NCBI RefSeq assembly: GCF_000972865.1
Contig: NZ_CP011144.1
Coordinates: 3,531,118 to 3,595,117 of the forward strand
DNA: 64,000 nucleotides
Direction of reading: 5' to 3'
Origin: Pseudoxanthomonas suwonensis
Lineage (GTDB): Bacteria > Pseudomonadota > Gammaproteobacteria > Xanthomonadales > Xanthomonadaceae
Both the position numbers and the translations under genes were made by a program. Positions 1 to 8,007 of the stretch are shown in pieces. A model generated the notes under the pieces. That model was not told the origin of the DNA and made no database searches. It saw only the letters and a list, made by a program, of their open reading frames with translations. How positions within the stretch are numbered: position 1 is the stretch's first letter; every line of letters begins with the position of its first letter.

Positions 1-506
1 CACAGCTGCCCCGCCTGTTCGGGGCTGCCGGAAAAACTGTGGACCACCCCGCGCAGCCGCGCCGCGTCGCCGCCGATGCGGCGGATCGATGCAACCACCG
101 CGTCCACCGCGCGGCGCGCGTGCACGATCACCGGCAGCCCGGCGTCGCGCGCCAGCCGCAGCTGGCCGTCGAAATAACGCGCCTGCGCCTGCCGGTCCAG
201 GCCCTCGACGAAGAAGTCCAGCCCGCATTCGCCGATCGCCAGCGGCCGTTCGCGCTCGACCCAGGCCTGCAGTTCGTCCAGGTGGTGCGGGCGGTGTTCG
301 GCGAGGAAGGTGGGATGCAGCCCGTAGGCCGGATACAGCCCCGGCGCGGCGTGGCAGACCTCGCGCAGCTTCGGCCAGCTGGCCGCGGTCACCGCCGGGA
401 CGAGCTGCCGCCGCACGCCGGCGGCGCGGGCGCGCTCGACCACGGTGGCGCGATCGGCATCGAACTCGTCCGCGTCCAGGTGGCAATGGCTGTCCACGAG
501 CTGCAT
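1..506 (-). CDS. tatD: TatD family metal-dependent hydrolase/DNase (3' end outside window)
   Basis: This is a metal-dependent hydrolase of the TatD family, cytosolic and linked in other bacteria to DNA repair or degradation. The first 168 residues of a protein that is normally about 255-265 residues long are visible; the rest lies left of base 1. Motifs present in order are DSHCHLD (His7 and His9 bind the first metal), GLHP at about 62-65, IGECGLDFF at about 91-99 (Glu93), VIVHAR with His129, and VHSFSG with His156. I chose the ATG at 506 because DSHCHLD begins five residues in, as is normal for the family; an in-frame GTG six codons upstream is an alternative. Family identity is secure, physiological substrate unknown. 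Confidence 0.93.
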   Translation of the reverse strand, partial: MQLVDSHCHLDADEFDADRATVVERARAAGVRRQLVPAVTAASWPKLREVCHAAPGLYPAYGLHPTFLAEHRPHHLDELQAWVERERPLAIGECGLDFFVEGLDRQAQARYFDGQLRLARDAGLPVIVHARRAVDAVVASIRRIGGDAARLRGVVHSFSGSPEQAGQL

Positions 507-543
507 GGAGTCCGGCTCCGGCACGGCCGCATCCTTCCGCCGT

Positions 544-765
544 TCAGCGCTGTCCGCTGTTGTCGGGCAGCGAGGGCGGGTCCTTGCGCCGTTTCCAGTT
601 GGCCAGCAGCAGGGTGGCCAGGCCGAACGCGAGTTCGTCGACGAACGGGACCGGATCGGGCAGCAGCAGGTTCACCGCGAACAGCGCGGCGGTCACCTTG
701 AACAGGGTCGGGAAGCGCAGGCCGCGCGCCCATTCCATGAAAGTCGACAGCAGGGGGCTGGGCAT
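544..765 (-). CDS. Small membrane protein, DUF6116-like
   Basis: A 73-residue protein with one clear hydrophobic segment (about residues 22-36) followed by a second semi-hydrophobic stretch ending LATLLLANWKRRKDPP. The Lys/Arg-rich tail suggests an inner-membrane protein with a cytoplasmic C-terminus. The pattern (short N-terminus, PFVDE, LLLANWKKR-type end) is what I recall for the small uncharacterised DUF6116 proteins of xanthomonads; that assignment is from memory. It lies upstream of tatD on the same strand with 37 bases between, so the two may be cotranscribed. Function unknown. Confidence 0.7.
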   Translation of the reverse strand: MPSPLLSTFMEWARGLRFPTLFKVTAALFAVNLLLPDPVPFVDELAFGLATLLLANWKRRKDPPSLPDNSGQR

Positions 766-918
766 GACGGACGGTTCGCTCGAGGTCCCGGGGGAAAGCT
801 ACCATGGCCGTCACGGACCCGCGGAACACCGGCGTTGCGGGCGTTCCGGGTCCTGTTCAGCTTTGCCATGATGGAATCCGCTCGAACACAGCGGGACCCG
901 CCCGCGAGGAGCACGGCC

Positions 919-1743
919 ATGAAGCAAGCCTCTACCATCCTGATCGCTGCCGGTGCCCTGCTGGTCGGAGGCATCGCCACAGCGGCCTTCATGAACAACC
1001 GCAACAAGCAGCCCGAACCGGTCGTCGCGCCCGCGCTGGCCGACCCGGCGCTGGCCGCGGACGATGCACCGCCGGCCGCCGATGACGCGTTGCCGGTCGA
1101 CACCCTGCAGTACGCCGAGATCGTCGGGGTCAAACCGGTGACTCAGAAGGAGAAACTCTACGCCACCGTGATCGGTACCGAGCCGGTGCGCGAGACCACC
1201 CAGACCGCCGTGCCCCGGGAAGTCTGCGAGGACGTGGTGGTGCAGGAGCGCCTGCCGGAGAAGGACGGCAACGTCGGCGGCACCGTGGCCGGCGCCGTGA
1301 TCGGCGGCCTGCTCGGCAACCAGGTCGGCGGCGGCAGCGGCAAGAAGGCCGCCACCGCGGCCGGCGCCATCGCTGGTGGCGTGGTCGGCAACCAGGTCGA
1401 CAAGCGCCATGAAGGCGGCAAGGTGGTCACCCGCACCGAGCGCCAGTGCCGCACCGAGCAGGCGGTGTCCGAGTCCAGCCGGGTCACCGGCTACAACGTG
1501 ACCTACCGCAACGCCGACGGCACCACCGGCACCATGCGCATGGCCAGCAACCCCGGCAACCGCGTGGCGATGGGCAATACCGAGAAGCTGGTCGGCTACG
1601 ACGTGACCTACCGCTTCAACGGCCAGGAGGGCACCCTGCGCCTGGACCAGAAGCCGGAAACCGACCGGCTGCCGGTGGTCGACGGCAAGATCGTGACCTC
1701 CACCGCGGTGGTCGAGGTGCCGACCGGCACCGCCCGCCAGTAA
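919..1743 (+). CDS. Glycine-zipper (2TM) envelope protein
   Basis: A 274-residue protein with an N-terminal hydrophobic anchor or signal (residues about 5-25), an Ala/Pro/Asp-rich linker, then a glycine-zipper double membrane segment (about 117-160) of the kind seen in 17-kDa surface antigen/SlyB-like proteins. The remaining 100 residues contain two similar units, GYNVTYRNADGTTGTMRM and GYDVTYRFNGQEGTLRL. The start at 919 has a good ribosome-binding site (GAGGA) eight bases upstream; longer in-frame upstream sequence does not look like protein. Followed directly by a strong terminator, so probably a single transcription unit. A role in envelope integrity is the family expectation, not proven here. 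Confidence 0.82.
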   Translation: MKQASTILIAAGALLVGGIATAAFMNNRNKQPEPVVAPALADPALAADDAPPAADDALPVDTLQYAEIVGVKPVTQKEKLYATVIGTEPVRETTQTAVPREVCEDVVVQERLPEKDGNVGGTVAGAVIGGLLGNQVGGGSGKKAATAAGAIAGGVVGNQVDKRHEGGKVVTRTERQCRTEQAVSESSRVTGYNVTYRNADGTTGTMRMASNPGNRVAMGNTEKLVGYDVTYRFNGQEGTLRLDQKPETDRLPVVDGKIVTSTAVVEVPTGTARQ

Positions 1744-1766
1744 CCGCCTGGCGCCCGCACGGAACG

Positions 1767-1796
1767 AAGGCCGGCCCCGCGCCGGCCTTCTTTTTT
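1767..1796 (+). terminator. Rho-independent terminator after the glycine-zipper gene
   Basis: A perfect GC-rich stem (AAGGCCGGC / GCCGGCCTT) with a short loop is followed immediately by CTTTTTT. It sits 24 bases after the stop codon of the glycine-zipper gene. Confidence 0.9.
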
Positions 1797-1907
1797 GGTT
1801 CTTGACCCGTTTGGGGGAATGCGGCGCGACGGCTGGAAGCAGAGGCCAAAGCCAATGCCAATGCAACCGCAAGAGCGCCGGGGGTGGTCGGCTTCGGGCT
1901 GAGCCGC

Positions 1908-2006
1908 GGCAGTGCGGGTGTGTTGCGGTCGTCTCGACGGCACATCCCTGTGCCGACTCGCCGACGCGGCCATCCATGGCCGCTGCCGCAACACACCCGC
2001 ACTGCC
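1908..2006 (+). repeat. Structured palindrome family, copy A (99 nt)
   Basis: Two perfectly complementary 21-base arms (1908-1928 and 1986-2006) enclose two small hairpins: CGGCACA-TCCC-TGTGCCG and GCGGCCA-TCCA-TGGCCGC. Together they would fold as a three-way junction. The 5' flank contains GGCTTCGGGCTGAGCC and the 3' flank contains GGTCGTGGCTCCG; both are shared with other copies in the window (21633-21731, reverse copy 53164-53262, divergent 52813-52923). There is no plausible protein in it. Placement is between the glycine-zipper gene terminator and a REP pair. Confidence 0.85.
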
Positions 2007-2085
2007 ACGTCTTCGGGAACTTTGGGGTCGTGGCTCCGTTCCGGCGTCCCCAAGCAACAGCCGTCATTTTGCTGCCGCGCCGTTC

Positions 2086-2182
2086 TGTAGGAGCCGGGCT
2101 TGCCCGCGACGCGACGCCATTGGCACAGGCGACGCCCTCGTGATCCCGACGCCCGTGTCGCCGACTGAAGTCAGCTCCTACA
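2086..2182 (+). repeat. REP pair (REPIN), GTAGGAGC family
   Basis: Begins TGTAGGAGCCGGGCTTGCC and ends with the inverted partner GTCAGCTCCTACA, about 97 nt apart, the usual layout of two facing REP sequences. Each REP carries its own small hairpin (for example GGGCTTGCCC). The same unit recurs at 2209, 20153, 20274, 21803, 21923, 41989, 53007, 57467, 57587 and 57706. No REP-associated transposase gene is visible in the window. Confidence 0.88.
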
Positions 2183-2208
2183 TGAAGAGCAGCTGCGCCG
2201 TGGCTGTT

Positions 2209-2304
2209 GTAGGAGCCGGGTTCAGCCGGCGACCCGACGCCTTCGGCACAAGCGACGCCCTCGTGGTTCCGACACCCGGGTCGCCAGCAAGCTGGGCTCC
2301 TACA
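2209..2304 (+). repeat. REP pair (REPIN), GTAGGAGC family
   Basis: Starts TGTAGGAGCCGGGTTCAGCCGG and closes with AGCTGGGCTCCTACA. It is the second of two tandem REPINs upstream of the glutaryl-CoA dehydrogenase gene. Just after it, 2327-2357 holds a further hairpin (CCCCCCTTTCGCC / GGCGAAGGGGGG) that resembles half of the palindrome at 18196-18323. Confidence 0.87.
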
Positions 2305-2520
2305 GAAGGCAGCGCCGTCGCAGGCCTTGCCCCCCTTTCGCCGCAGGCGAAGGGGGGAGAGGGCTGCTTGCACGCCACTGGCGTGCGGCCCGATGAACGC
2401 CCGAAGGCTGTGCCTGAGGGCCGGACCGGGCGGGAAGGGGGCCTTTGCCCGTGCCACGCGCTGCCCGCTCCTCGCAGCGTGCCGATACAATCGCAACCTT
2501 TCCCAGACCCGGTTTGCGCC

Positions 2521-3684
2521 ATGGCCCTGTCTCCCTACGACCTGTTCGACGTGCGTTCCCTGCTCAGCGACGAGGAGCGCGCCGTCCAGGAGGCCGTGGC
2601 CCGCTTCACCGACGAGCGCGTGCTGCCGGTCATCGGCGACTGCTTCGACCAGGGCCGGTTCCCGCAGGAACTGGTGCCGGAGATCGCCGCGCTCGGCCTG
2701 CTCGGTTCCTCGCTGCCGGAGGAGTACGGCTGCGCCGGGCTCAACGCGGTCAGCTACGGTCTGATCTGCCAGGAGCTGGAGCGCGGCGACAGCGGCATCC
2801 GCAGCTTCGTCAGCGTGCAGTCCTCGCTGTGCATGTACCCGATCTTCGCCTACGGCAGCGAGGAACAGCGCCGGCGCTGGCTGCCGGACATGGCCGCCGG
2901 CCAGGTGATCGGCTGCTTCGGCCTGACCGAGCCGCACGGCGGCTCGGACCCGGGCAACATGAAGACCCATGCCAGGAAGGACGGCGGCGACTGGGTGATC
3001 AACGGTTCCAAGATGTGGATCACCAACGGCAACCTGGCCGACATCGCCATCGTCTGGGCGCAGACCGACGAGGGCATCCAGGGCTTCGTGGTGGAGAAGG
3101 GCACGCCCGGCTTCAGCGCGCAGGAGATCAAGCACAAGATGAGCCTGCGCGCGTCGGTGACCTCCTCTCTGTTCTTCGACAACGTGCGCGTGCCCGATTC
3201 CAGCCGCCTGCCGAACGTGAAGGGGCTGAAGGGCCCGCTGGGCTGCCTGACCCAGGCCCGCTACGGCATCACCTGGGGCCCGGTCGGGGCCGCCATCGCC
3301 TGCCTGGACGAGGCGCTGAACTACTCCAAGGAACGCATCCTGTTCGGGCGCCCGGTGGCGGCCACCCAGAGCGCGCAGATCAAGCTGGCCGAGATGGCCC
3401 GCCGCATCACCCTGGCGCAGCTGCTGGTGCTGCAGCTGGGCCGGCTCAAGGATGCCGGCAGCATGCAGCCGTCGCAGGTCTCGCTGGCCAAGTGGAACAA
3501 CTGCCGCATGGCCATCGACATCGCCCGCGAGTGCCGCGACCTGCTCGGCGGCGCCGGCATCACCACCGAGCACGCCGCGATCCGCCACGCGCTGAACCTG
3601 GAGTCGGTGATCACCTACGAGGGCACCGAGACCGTGCACCAGCTGGTGATCGGCCGCGAGCTGACCGGCATCAACGCGTTCTGA
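2521..3684 (+). CDS. gcdH: Glutaryl-CoA dehydrogenase (acyl-CoA dehydrogenase family)
   Basis: A 387-residue FAD enzyme that oxidises and decarboxylates glutaryl-CoA to crotonyl-CoA in lysine and tryptophan breakdown. The whole acyl-CoA dehydrogenase fold is present: N-terminal helical domain, the middle motif CFGLTEPHGGSDPG (about 138-151), MWITNG, and the C-terminal helical domain. Glu367 in TYEGTE is the expected catalytic base, and the ending GRELTGINAF is typical of the glutaryl-CoA branch rather than short- or medium-chain enzymes. The ATG at 2521 gives a normal start (LSDEERAVQEAVARF begins the domain). A TACAAT box at 2486-2491 could be the -10. It is followed after eight bases by the acetyltransferase gene, so an operon is likely. 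Confidence 0.92.
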   Translation: MALSPYDLFDVRSLLSDEERAVQEAVARFTDERVLPVIGDCFDQGRFPQELVPEIAALGLLGSSLPEEYGCAGLNAVSYGLICQELERGDSGIRSFVSVQSSLCMYPIFAYGSEEQRRRWLPDMAAGQVIGCFGLTEPHGGSDPGNMKTHARKDGGDWVINGSKMWITNGNLADIAIVWAQTDEGIQGFVVEKGTPGFSAQEIKHKMSLRASVTSSLFFDNVRVPDSSRLPNVKGLKGPLGCLTQARYGITWGPVGAAIACLDEALNYSKERILFGRPVAATQSAQIKLAEMARRITLAQLLVLQLGRLKDAGSMQPSQVSLAKWNNCRMAIDIARECRDLLGGAGITTEHAAIRHALNLESVITYEGTETVHQLVIGRELTGINAF

Positions 3685-3692
3685 GCCCGGCC

Positions 3693-4241
3693 ATGTCGAC
3701 CGCTCCGGTCATCGAAACCCAGCGGCTGGTCCTGCGCGTCCCCCAGGCCGGCGATTTCGACCGCTACGCCGAACTGCTGGCCGACGAGGAGGCCTGCCGC
3801 TACATAGGCGGCCACCAGCCGCGCGCGGCGGCCTGGCGCAAGTTCCTGCAGATGCCGGGGGCGTGGGCGGTGCAGGGCTTCGCCATGTTCTCGGTGGTCG
3901 AAAAGTCGTCCGGGCTTTGGCTGGGCCACGTCGGGCCGTGGCGCCCGGAAGACTGGCCGGGCACCGAGGTCGGCTGGTCGCTGCACCCCGATGCCTGGGG
4001 CAAGGGCTATGCGACCGAGGCGGCGGAGGCAGCCATCGACTGGGCTTTCGCGCAGTTGGGCTGGGACGAGGTGATCCACTGCATCGACCCGGCCAACGCG
4101 CCGTCGTGGCGGCTGGCCATGCGCCTGGGTTCGCGCAACCGCGGGCCGGGTCGCGTGCCGCCGCCGTACGAGGACGCGACGATCGACATCTGGGGCCAGA
4201 CGCGCCAGGAGTGGTCCGCGCGAAGGGAACGCGGCGGATGA
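3693..4241 (+). CDS. GNAT family N-acetyltransferase
   Basis: A 182-residue acetyltransferase of the RimJ/RimL-like GNAT type. It opens with the usual IETQRLVLRVPQAGDFD and carries the acetyl-CoA pyrophosphate-binding region VGWSLHPDAWGKGYATEAA (about 92-110). The substrate cannot be inferred. Its stop overlaps the start of the next gene by four bases (ATGA at 4238-4241), indicating translational coupling with the glutathione transferase. Confidence 0.88.
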   Translation: MSTAPVIETQRLVLRVPQAGDFDRYAELLADEEACRYIGGHQPRAAAWRKFLQMPGAWAVQGFAMFSVVEKSSGLWLGHVGPWRPEDWPGTEVGWSLHPDAWGKGYATEAAEAAIDWAFAQLGWDEVIHCIDPANAPSWRLAMRLGSRNRGPGRVPPPYEDATIDIWGQTRQEWSARRERGG

Positions 4242-4894
4242 TCACCGTCTACGGCATGTCCATGTCCGGCAACTGCTACAAGCTGCGGCTGCTGCTGGAG
4301 CAGCTGGGCCGCGACTACCGCTGGGTCGAGATCGACAGCGCGCGCGGCGGCACCTGCACCCCGGAGTTCCTGGCGAAGAACCCGAACGGCAAGGTGCCGG
4401 TCATGGAGCTGGAGGACGGCCGCGTCCTGGCCGAATCCAACGCGATCCTGTGCTGGCTGGCCGAGGGTGCCCAGGGTCCGCACGGGAATTTCCTGCCCGA
4501 CGACGCCTGGCTGAAGGCGCAGGCCCTGTCCTGGCTGTTCTTCGAGCAGTACAGCCACGAGCCGTACATCGCCGTGGCCCGCTTCATCCGCGGCTGGACC
4601 CCGGCCGATTCGCCGCGCCGCGCCGACCTGCCGCGGCTGCGCGAGCGTGGCCACCAGGCGCTGGCGGTGATGGAACGGCACCTGCAGTCGGCCGACTGGT
4701 TCAGCGGTCAGGGCTACGGCATTGCCGACATCGCCCTGTTCGCCTACACCCATTGCGCCGCCGACGGCGGCTTCGACCTGGCCGCGTACCCGCGCATCGG
4801 CGACTGGCTCGCCCGCGTGCGCGCGACGCCGGGTTTCGTGCCGATGCCGGACCTCGACGACGAGGCGGTGGCGCGGCTCGCCCTTCCGGACTGA
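4238..4894 (+). CDS. Glutathione S-transferase family protein
   Basis: A 218-residue cytosolic glutathione transferase-like protein. The N-terminal thioredoxin-fold domain (about 1-78) contains YGMSMSGNCYKLRLLLE and the glutathione-site motif NPNGKVPVMELEDGRVLAESNAI. The helical C-terminal domain follows (about 88-205; GYGIADIALFAYTH). The start overlaps the previous stop, and the gene is followed six bases later by the dehydrogenase E1 gene. This setting suggests detoxification or thioester chemistry beside acyl-CoA catabolism, which is inference. Confidence 0.9.
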   Translation: MITVYGMSMSGNCYKLRLLLEQLGRDYRWVEIDSARGGTCTPEFLAKNPNGKVPVMELEDGRVLAESNAILCWLAEGAQGPHGNFLPDDAWLKAQALSWLFFEQYSHEPYIAVARFIRGWTPADSPRRADLPRLRERGHQALAVMERHLQSADWFSGQGYGIADIALFAYTHCAADGGFDLAAYPRIGDWLARVRATPGFVPMPDLDDEAVARLALPD

Positions 4895-4900
4895 CTTCGC

Positions 4901-7210
4901 ATGAACGGTTCCAGCAACGAGCGCAGCCCCATTCCGGCCTCGACCCTTCCTGCCTGGAAACGGGGCATCAACCGTGCCGAGATCTGCGACCGCAACTTCG
5001 GCGAGTTCGTGCGCGCCTGGCGCGGCACGCCGGCGCCGAGGCCGCGCGACGGCGACCCGGTCCTGCCGGGCAGCGCGCTGGACGCGCGCGGTTTCCGCGA
5101 GTTGCTCGAATCGCAGCTGGTCAGCCGCCACCTGGACCTGATGGCGCGCGTGCTGCGCGTGCAGAACAAGGTCTTCTACACCATCGGCAGCAGTGGCCAC
5201 GAGGGCAATGCGATGGTGGCGCGGCTCACCCGCCACACCGACCCGGCGTTCCTGCACTACCGCAGCGGCGGCTTCATGGCCGAGCGCTTCGGCAAGCTGC
5301 CGGGGATGGACCCGGTGATGGACTCGGCGCTGAGCTTCGCCGCCAGCGCCGAGGACCCGGCCTCCGGTGGCCGGCACAAGGTCTGGGGCAGCAGGCCGCT
5401 GTGGGTGCTGCCGCAGACTTCGACGATCGCCTCGCACCTGCCCAAGGCGCTGGGCACGGCGGTGGCGATCGAGCAGGCGCGCCGGATCGGCCACGAACTG
5501 CCGGTGCCGGCCGACAGCATCGCGATCTGTTCCTTCGGCGACGCCAGCGCCAACCACGCCACCGCGCAGACCGCGTTCAACGCCGCAGCCTGGACCGCCT
5601 ACCAGAAGCTGCCGGCGCCGGTGCTGTTCGTGTGCGAGGACAACGGCATCGGCATCTCGGTGAAGACCCCGGACGGCTGGATCGGCACCCGTTTCCGCGC
5701 GATGCCGGGGCTGGACTACTTCGCCGCCGACGGCCTGGACCTGGCCGCGGGCTACGGCCAGGTCCAGGCGGCGGTCGAGCACTGCCGGCGCACCCGGCGG
5801 CCCACCTTCCTGCACCTGCGCACGACCCGGATCATGGGCCACGCCGGCACCGACTTCGAGATCGAATGGCGCAGCATCGAGGAACTGTGCGCGGTGGAGG
5901 CGACCGACCCGCTGCTTCGCAGCGCGGCCATCGCCTTGGAATCCGGGCTGATGACGGCCGGGGAACTGCTCGCGCTGTACGAATCCACCCGCCAGCGCTG
6001 CTTCGCCGCGGCCGAGGAGGCCGACCGCCGGCCGAAGCTGGGTTCGCTGGCCGAGGTGATCGCGCCGCTGGCGCCGTACACGCCGGACGCGGTGCAGGCC
6101 GAGGCGCGGCGCGCCGCGCCGGACGAGGCGCGGGTGGCCGCCTTCGGCGGCGAGGACAAACTGCCGGAGAAGCAGGCCCCGCGCCACCTGGCGATCCAGA
6201 TCAACCAGGCCCTGCACGAGCTGCTGGCCAAGTACCCCGAGTCGCTGCTGTTCGGCGAGGACGTGGCGCAGAAGGGCGGCGTCTACACCGTGACCAAGGG
6301 CCTGCAGAAGGCGTTCAAGGGCGCGCGGGTGTTCAACACCCTGCTGGACGAAACCATGATCCTCGGCCTGGCCCAGGGCTACGCCAACATGGGCATGCTG
6401 CCGCTGCCGGAGATCCAGTACCTGGCCTACTTCCACAACGCCTGCGACCAGATCCGCGGCGAGGCGGCCAGCCTGCAGTTCTTCAGCAACGACCAGTACC
6501 GCAATCCGATGGTCGTGCGGATCGCCGGGCTGGGCTACCAGCGCGGTTTCGGCGGTCATTTCCACAACGACAACTCGATCACGGCGCTGCGCGACATCCC
6601 GGGGATCGTGGTCGGCTGCCCCTCGCGCGGCGACGATGCGGTCGCCATGCTGCGCGCGCTGGCGGCGCTGGCCAAGGTCGACGGGCGCGTGGCGGTGTTC
6701 CTGGAGCCGATCGCGCTGTACATGGCCAAGGACCTGTACGAGCCCGGCGATGGCCAGTGGCTGTTCCCCTACCCGGAGCAGGGCAGCCAGGCAATCGCGC
6801 TGGGCGAGGGCCGGGTGTACGCGTCCGGGTCGGAAGACGGGGCCGACGACCTGGTGGTGTTCACCTACGGCAACGGCGTGCCGATGAGCCTGCGCGCCGC
6901 GCGCCGGATCGAGGCCGCGCACGGCTGGAAGGTGCGCGTGGTCGACCTGCGCTGGCTGGTGCCGCTCGATGCGGCCTTCATCGTCGGCCAGGCGAGCAGT
7001 GCCAAGCGGATACTGGTCGTCGACGAGGGCCGGCGCAGCGCCGGGGTGGGCGAGGGCGTGGTCACCGCGATCATCGAGGGCGGCTTCGGCGCGCGGCCGT
7101 TCCGCCGCGTGGTCGGCGCCGACACCTACACGCCGCTGGCCGGCGCCGCGTTCCTGGTGATCCCGGGCGAGGACGACATCGTCGCCGCGGCGGCGGAGCT
7201 TGCCGGCTGA
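4901..7210 (+). CDS. Fused alpha/beta E1 component of a branched-chain-type 2-oxoacid dehydrogenase
   Basis: A 769-residue thiamine-diphosphate enzyme in which the E1-alpha and E1-beta chains are one polypeptide. The alpha half (about 60-400) has the dehydrogenase fold (SSGHEGNAMVA), HLPKALGTAVA, and the thiamine-diphosphate/Mg motif FGDASAN (about 212) continuing to CEDNGIGIS (about 246). The beta half (about 425-769) starts RHLAIQINQALHELL and contains LFGEDVAQKGGVYTVTKGL and GFGGHFHNDNS. Separate alpha and beta genes are the more common form; single-chain versions are known. Partner E2/E3 genes are not in the window. Last gene of the probable gcdH operon. Confidence 0.88.
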   Translation: MNGSSNERSPIPASTLPAWKRGINRAEICDRNFGEFVRAWRGTPAPRPRDGDPVLPGSALDARGFRELLESQLVSRHLDLMARVLRVQNKVFYTIGSSGHEGNAMVARLTRHTDPAFLHYRSGGFMAERFGKLPGMDPVMDSALSFAASAEDPASGGRHKVWGSRPLWVLPQTSTIASHLPKALGTAVAIEQARRIGHELPVPADSIAICSFGDASANHATAQTAFNAAAWTAYQKLPAPVLFVCEDNGIGISVKTPDGWIGTRFRAMPGLDYFAADGLDLAAGYGQVQAAVEHCRRTRRPTFLHLRTTRIMGHAGTDFEIEWRSIEELCAVEATDPLLRSAAIALESGLMTAGELLALYESTRQRCFAAAEEADRRPKLGSLAEVIAPLAPYTPDAVQAEARRAAPDEARVAAFGGEDKLPEKQAPRHLAIQINQALHELLAKYPESLLFGEDVAQKGGVYTVTKGLQKAFKGARVFNTLLDETMILGLAQGYANMGMLPLPEIQYLAYFHNACDQIRGEAASLQFFSNDQYRNPMVVRIAGLGYQRGFGGHFHNDNSITALRDIPGIVVGCPSRGDDAVAMLRALAALAKVDGRVAVFLEPIALYMAKDLYEPGDGQWLFPYPEQGSQAIALGEGRVYASGSEDGADDLVVFTYGNGVPMSLRAARRIEAAHGWKVRVVDLRWLVPLDAAFIVGQASSAKRILVVDEGRRSAGVGEGVVTAIIEGGFGARPFRRVVGADTYTPLAGAAFLVIPGEDDIVAAAAELAG

Positions 7211-7263
7211 GTCGAGGACGGGCGATGCGGAATTGCCCATCGTGGCTCCGCGTCGCCCTGCCG

Positions 7264-7352
7264 CCGTCGTCCCCGCGAAGCGCTTTACAGCAGCCGAGGT
7301 GCTTCACAACAGCCGAATGGCTGGTCATGGCTGATCACGCCGGGACGACGGG
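7264..7352 (+). repeat. Palindromic repeat, CCGTCxTCCCCGCG family
   Basis: Inverted ends CCGTCGTCCCCGCG and CGCCGGGACGACGG enclose a remnant carrying CAGCCGAATGGCTGGTCA. The same repeat type occurs at 30168-30319, 39050-39163, 52712-52745 (half copy) and 59007-59092. It lies between the E1 gene and the FMN reductase gene and codes for nothing. Confidence 0.75.
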
Positions 7353-7442
7353 CAGATTCGATTTGCCGGGTTTCCGCATCTTCACCTGCCGCCCGCACCC
7401 GCCTGCCTAGCATCCATGGACCCTCCCCACAGGAGCACAGCC

Positions 7443-7997
7443 ATGGACACTCGCAAGGTCGCGGTTTTCGTCGGCAGCCTCCGCAAGGACTCGTTCAACC
7501 GGCAACTGGCCCGGGCGCTGGAGCGGCTGGGCGAGGACCGGCTCGAATTCGACCATGTCGAGATCGGTGGCCTGCCGTTCTACGACCAGGACTTCGACGA
7601 GGACTACCCGGCCGAGGGCGTGGCCCTGAAGCAGCAGGTCCGCGCCGCAGACGCGGTGCTGTTCGTCACCCCGGAATACAACCGCTCGGTGCCCGGGGTG
7701 CTGAAGAACGCCATCGACCTGGCCTCGCGCCCCTACGGCGACAGCGCCTTCGCCGGCCTGCCGGCGGCGGTGATCGGCGCCTCGCCCGGCGCGATCGGCA
7801 CCGCGATGGCCCAGCAACACCTGCGCAACATCCTCTCCTACCTGGACATGGCGGTGCTGCCGCAGCCGGAGGCCTACCTCCAGTTCAAGGACGGATTGAT
7901 CGACGACGAAGGCCGGGTGACCAATCAGGACACCCGCGAGTTCCTGGAGGACTTCGTCGACGGCTTCGTGGAGTGGATCGACCGCCAGCGCGGCTGA
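7443..7997 (+). CDS. NADPH-dependent FMN reductase family protein
   Basis: A 184-residue flavodoxin-fold oxidoreductase of the ChrR/azoreductase-like NADPH-dependent FMN reductase family. The FMN phosphate loop is GSLRKDSFNRQLA (about 11-23), the isoalloxazine loop is TPEYNRSVPGVLKNAIDLASRP (about 76-97), and GASPGAIGT follows. The ATG at 7443 is preceded by AGGAGCACAGCC, a clear ribosome-binding site almost identical to the one before the glycine-zipper gene; an in-frame ATG 27 bases upstream has none. It converges on the UbiM-like gene. Likely a quinone or metal reductase; substrate not determinable. Confidence 0.9.
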   Translation: MDTRKVAVFVGSLRKDSFNRQLARALERLGEDRLEFDHVEIGGLPFYDQDFDEDYPAEGVALKQQVRAADAVLFVTPEYNRSVPGVLKNAIDLASRPYGDSAFAGLPAAVIGASPGAIGTAMAQQHLRNILSYLDMAVLPQPEAYLQFKDGLIDDEGRVTNQDTREFLEDFVDGFVEWIDRQRG

Positions 7998-8007
7998 GCC
8001 TGCGCCG

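Noticed and set aside
1908..2006. Palindromes considered as integron attC sites
   Set aside because: They fold like attC sites, but no core site of the RYYYAAC/GTTRRRY type is seen, no gene cassettes are associated and no integrase is present.
1908..2006. Palindromes considered as simple terminators
   Set aside because: There is no T-run after the arms, copy A lies beyond a genuine terminator, and copies occur in both orientations relative to genes.
4007..7240. Very long reverse-strand open frame (about 1077 codons) opposite the GST and dehydrogenase E1 genes
   Set aside because: High-GC shadow of real genes: low-complexity Arg/Gly/Ala/His-rich translation without domains. The same applies to the long antisense frames at 811-3639, 7925-11617, 23114-26374 and 61614-63923.
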